The position numbers and the translations under genes are program-made. A DNA stretch of 5,091 bases, taken from assembly GCA_001798265.1 (NCBI GenBank), contig MGRR01000085.1, positions 1 through 5,091 of the forward strand. The letters run 5' to 3'. The notes under the pieces are model-generated. The model made no database searches and was not told where the DNA came from. It was given only the letters and a program-made list of their open reading frames with translations. Below are positions 3,682 through 5,091 of this stretch, piece by piece; position 1 is the first letter of the stretch, and each line of letters opens with the position of its first letter. This DNA comes from Deltaproteobacteria bacterium RIFCSPHIGHO2_12_FULL_43_9. GTDB lineage: Bacteria > Bdellovibrionota > O2-12-FULL-43-9.

Positions 3682-5091
3682 TTAGTTTAATACTGCCCAG
3701 GCACCCGACTCATTGAGGCGGTTGATAAATGGCAGTATTGAACCATTGATTAAATCAATAAAGAACCATGGCATAAGTCCAACAAATGCAAGTGTCGCGA
3801 TTAGAAGCCCGGTTGCGATCTTCTCCGGCAACTTCGCGTCTTTAATATCGTTGAAAGCCGGATTTGTAATGGGTCCCTGAAAGGCTGTTGCCAAACCGCG
3901 AAGAACGTAAACAGCGGTTACTACAAGTGACATCGTCGCGATAATGGTGAGAATTCTCATGCTCCAGGGATTCATCCATTGATTCCCGAAAAATCCTCCC
4001 AAAAATACGTGCGACTCCGCGATAAATCCAGATAAACCTGGCAACCCCAGTGAGGCAAGGCCGGCGATGTAGAATGAAGAGGCGAGCCACGGCATAACAC
4101 TTCCTAATCCACCAAGCTCTGGAATCATACGGGTACCGGCCCTCTTTCTAACCATTCCGATCAGGGCAAAGAAAAGGGCGGTCATAACCCCGTGGCTGAA
4201 CATCTGGATGACAGCGCCTTTAAATCCCATAAGATTCAGGGAAACGATTCCAAAAATAACAAAACCGCAATGGCTCACTGAGGAATAGGCGGTAAAGTAT
4301 TTTAGGTCCTTCTGACGGATTGCCACAAAGGCGCCATAGAGTATGTTTATGGTCGCAAGAACCATAAAAAACATTCCCCACATCTTTGCACCTTCTGGAA
4401 GAAGGTAGATGGCAATCCGAAGAATTCCGTATCCACCAAGCTTCATGAGCACGCCTGCGTGAAGCATGGAAACCGCCGTTGGAGCCGAGGAGTGTCCATC
4501 GGGTGACCAGGTATGGAGTGGATAAAGGGCACCAATCACGCCAAAACCGAAGAAGATGACCGGGAATACCCACCTTTGAAAATCATTCGGGAAATTCACC
4601 CTCGATAATTCTATGAGATCGAACGTGTTGAGTCCCGAGCCGTGATAGAGTGCAAGAAAACCTACAAGAATAAACGCGGAACCGACAAGCAGCATCAGTG
4701 TAAGCTTCATGGCGGCGTATTCCTTCGGGCCTGTTCCCCAGACACCGATAAGAAGATACATCGGGAGGACTGCGAGTTCATAGAACATAAAGAAGAGGAA
4801 GAGATCGAAGCTTACAAAAACCCCGAAGACGCCTGTAACGAGAACCAACAGGAAGGCGAAGAATTCCTTTGGCCTCTCCTTCACGTTCCAGCTCGCCATC
4901 ACACCACAAAAGATTACGATGGAGGTAAGAACAACCATGGCAAGCGAAATTCCATCGACGCCAACGAGGTACTGTATGCCAAGGCTCTTAAACCAATCTA
5001 TCCTCTCATCGAGGTAGAGCCTGGTGAAAAACTTCCCATTCAATGTTTCGGGGTTGAGGGTTATGAGTTTCCAGTAGCTGTATGTTAAAAA
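3682..5091 (-). CDS. nuoM: NADH-quinone oxidoreductase subunit M (complex I), 5' end outside window
   Basis: NuoM is the second antiporter-like membrane subunit of complex I seen here. The frame is open to the right edge, and 469 codons plus the stop are visible. A TTG at 5041-5043 could be mistaken for the start, but the reading continues upstream (FLTYSYWKLITLNPETLNGK), and family members carry another N-terminal membrane segment, so the gene is partial. Numbering from that TTG, motifs are VGVDGISL (27-34), the TM5 glutamate E89 (FYELAVLPMYLL), PLHTWSPDGHSSAPTAVSML (175-194), the TM8 lysine K201 (AGVLMKLGGYG), AYSSVSHCGF (252-261) and E343 (GLSGFIAES). The TM7 lysine expected just before PLHTW is Ile170. 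The remainder is full length and undamaged. It is transcribed with nuoN from a promoter beyond the window. Confidence 0.96.
   Translation of the reverse strand, partial: FLTYSYWKLITLNPETLNGKFFTRLYLDERIDWFKSLGIQYLVGVDGISLAMVVLTSIVIFCGVMASWNVKERPKEFFAFLLVLVTGVFGVFVSFDLFLFFMFYELAVLPMYLLIGVWGTGPKEYAAMKLTLMLLVGSAFILVGFLALYHGSGLNTFDLIELSRVNFPNDFQRWVFPVIFFGFGVIGALYPLHTWSPDGHSSAPTAVSMLHAGVLMKLGGYGILRIAIYLLPEGAKMWGMFFMVLATINILYGAFVAIRQKDLKYFTAYSSVSHCGFVIFGIVSLNLMGFKGAVIQMFSHGVMTALFFALIGMVRKRAGTRMIPELGGLGSVMPWLASSFYIAGLASLGLPGLSGFIAESHVFLGGFFGNQWMNPWSMRILTIIATMSLVVTAVYVLRGLATAFQGPITNPAFNDIKDAKLPEKIATGLLIATLAFVGLMPWFFIDLINGSILPFINRLNESGAWAVLN

Noticed and set aside
5041..5043. TTG as the start of nuoM, giving 453 residues.
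   Set aside because: The frame stays open to the window edge with plausible NuoM sequence, and the family has about 35 or more residues before this point, so the gene is cut by the window.
4642..5088. Long plus-strand open frame of 148 codons opposite nuoM.
   Set aside because: It is the complement of well-conserved nuoM sequence. Its highly charged, low-complexity translation is typical of a shadow frame, and no ribosome site or family motif was seen.

Overview
The window looks like chromosomal DNA from a Gram-negative-type bacterium. It carries the distal end of an ordinary complex I (nuo) operon beside a small patch of accessory DNA. The nuo proteins, the short GC-rich dispersed palindromes and the RelE/XRE pair would suit a deltaproteobacterial-type or Nitrospirota/Nitrospinota-type lineage. 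The taxon cannot be fixed from this sequence.

Positions 1-471 hold no intact gene. From left to right there is a probable end of an IS5-family (IS903-type) insertion sequence running off the left edge (1-53), an unrecognised decayed reading frame on the minus strand (55-270), an 83-bp MITE-like palindrome with 12-bp perfect terminal repeats (287-369), and a 28-bp stretch resembling the 3' end of a tRNA-Ser (397-424). A well-formed promoter follows. A 21-bp inverted repeat overlaps it (444-464), and its predicted transcription start falls almost on the next ATG.

Positions 472-1054 (+) are a type II toxin-antitoxin module in toxin-first order: a RelE/HigB-like toxin overlapping an XRE-type antitoxin by 11 bp. 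The antitoxin probably binds the inverted repeat and represses its own operon. Positions 1142-2221 (+) encode an ACR3 arsenite efflux permease that probably starts at TTG. No arsR or arsC is in the window. The TA module, IS end, MITE and tRNA-like remnant together suggest that acr3 sits in acquired DNA.

Positions 2218-5091 (-) are nuoM (5' end beyond the right edge) followed 6 bp later by nuoN. These are two antiporter-like membrane subunits of NADH:quinone oxidoreductase (complex I), and nuoN is the last gene before the opposite-strand acr3. The nuoN and acr3 genes converge with stop codons interlocked in one CTAG, so no terminator lies between them. NuoN keeps the expected proton-path lysines. 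NuoM appears to lack the TM7 lysine (Ile instead), which is the most notable protein-level oddity here.
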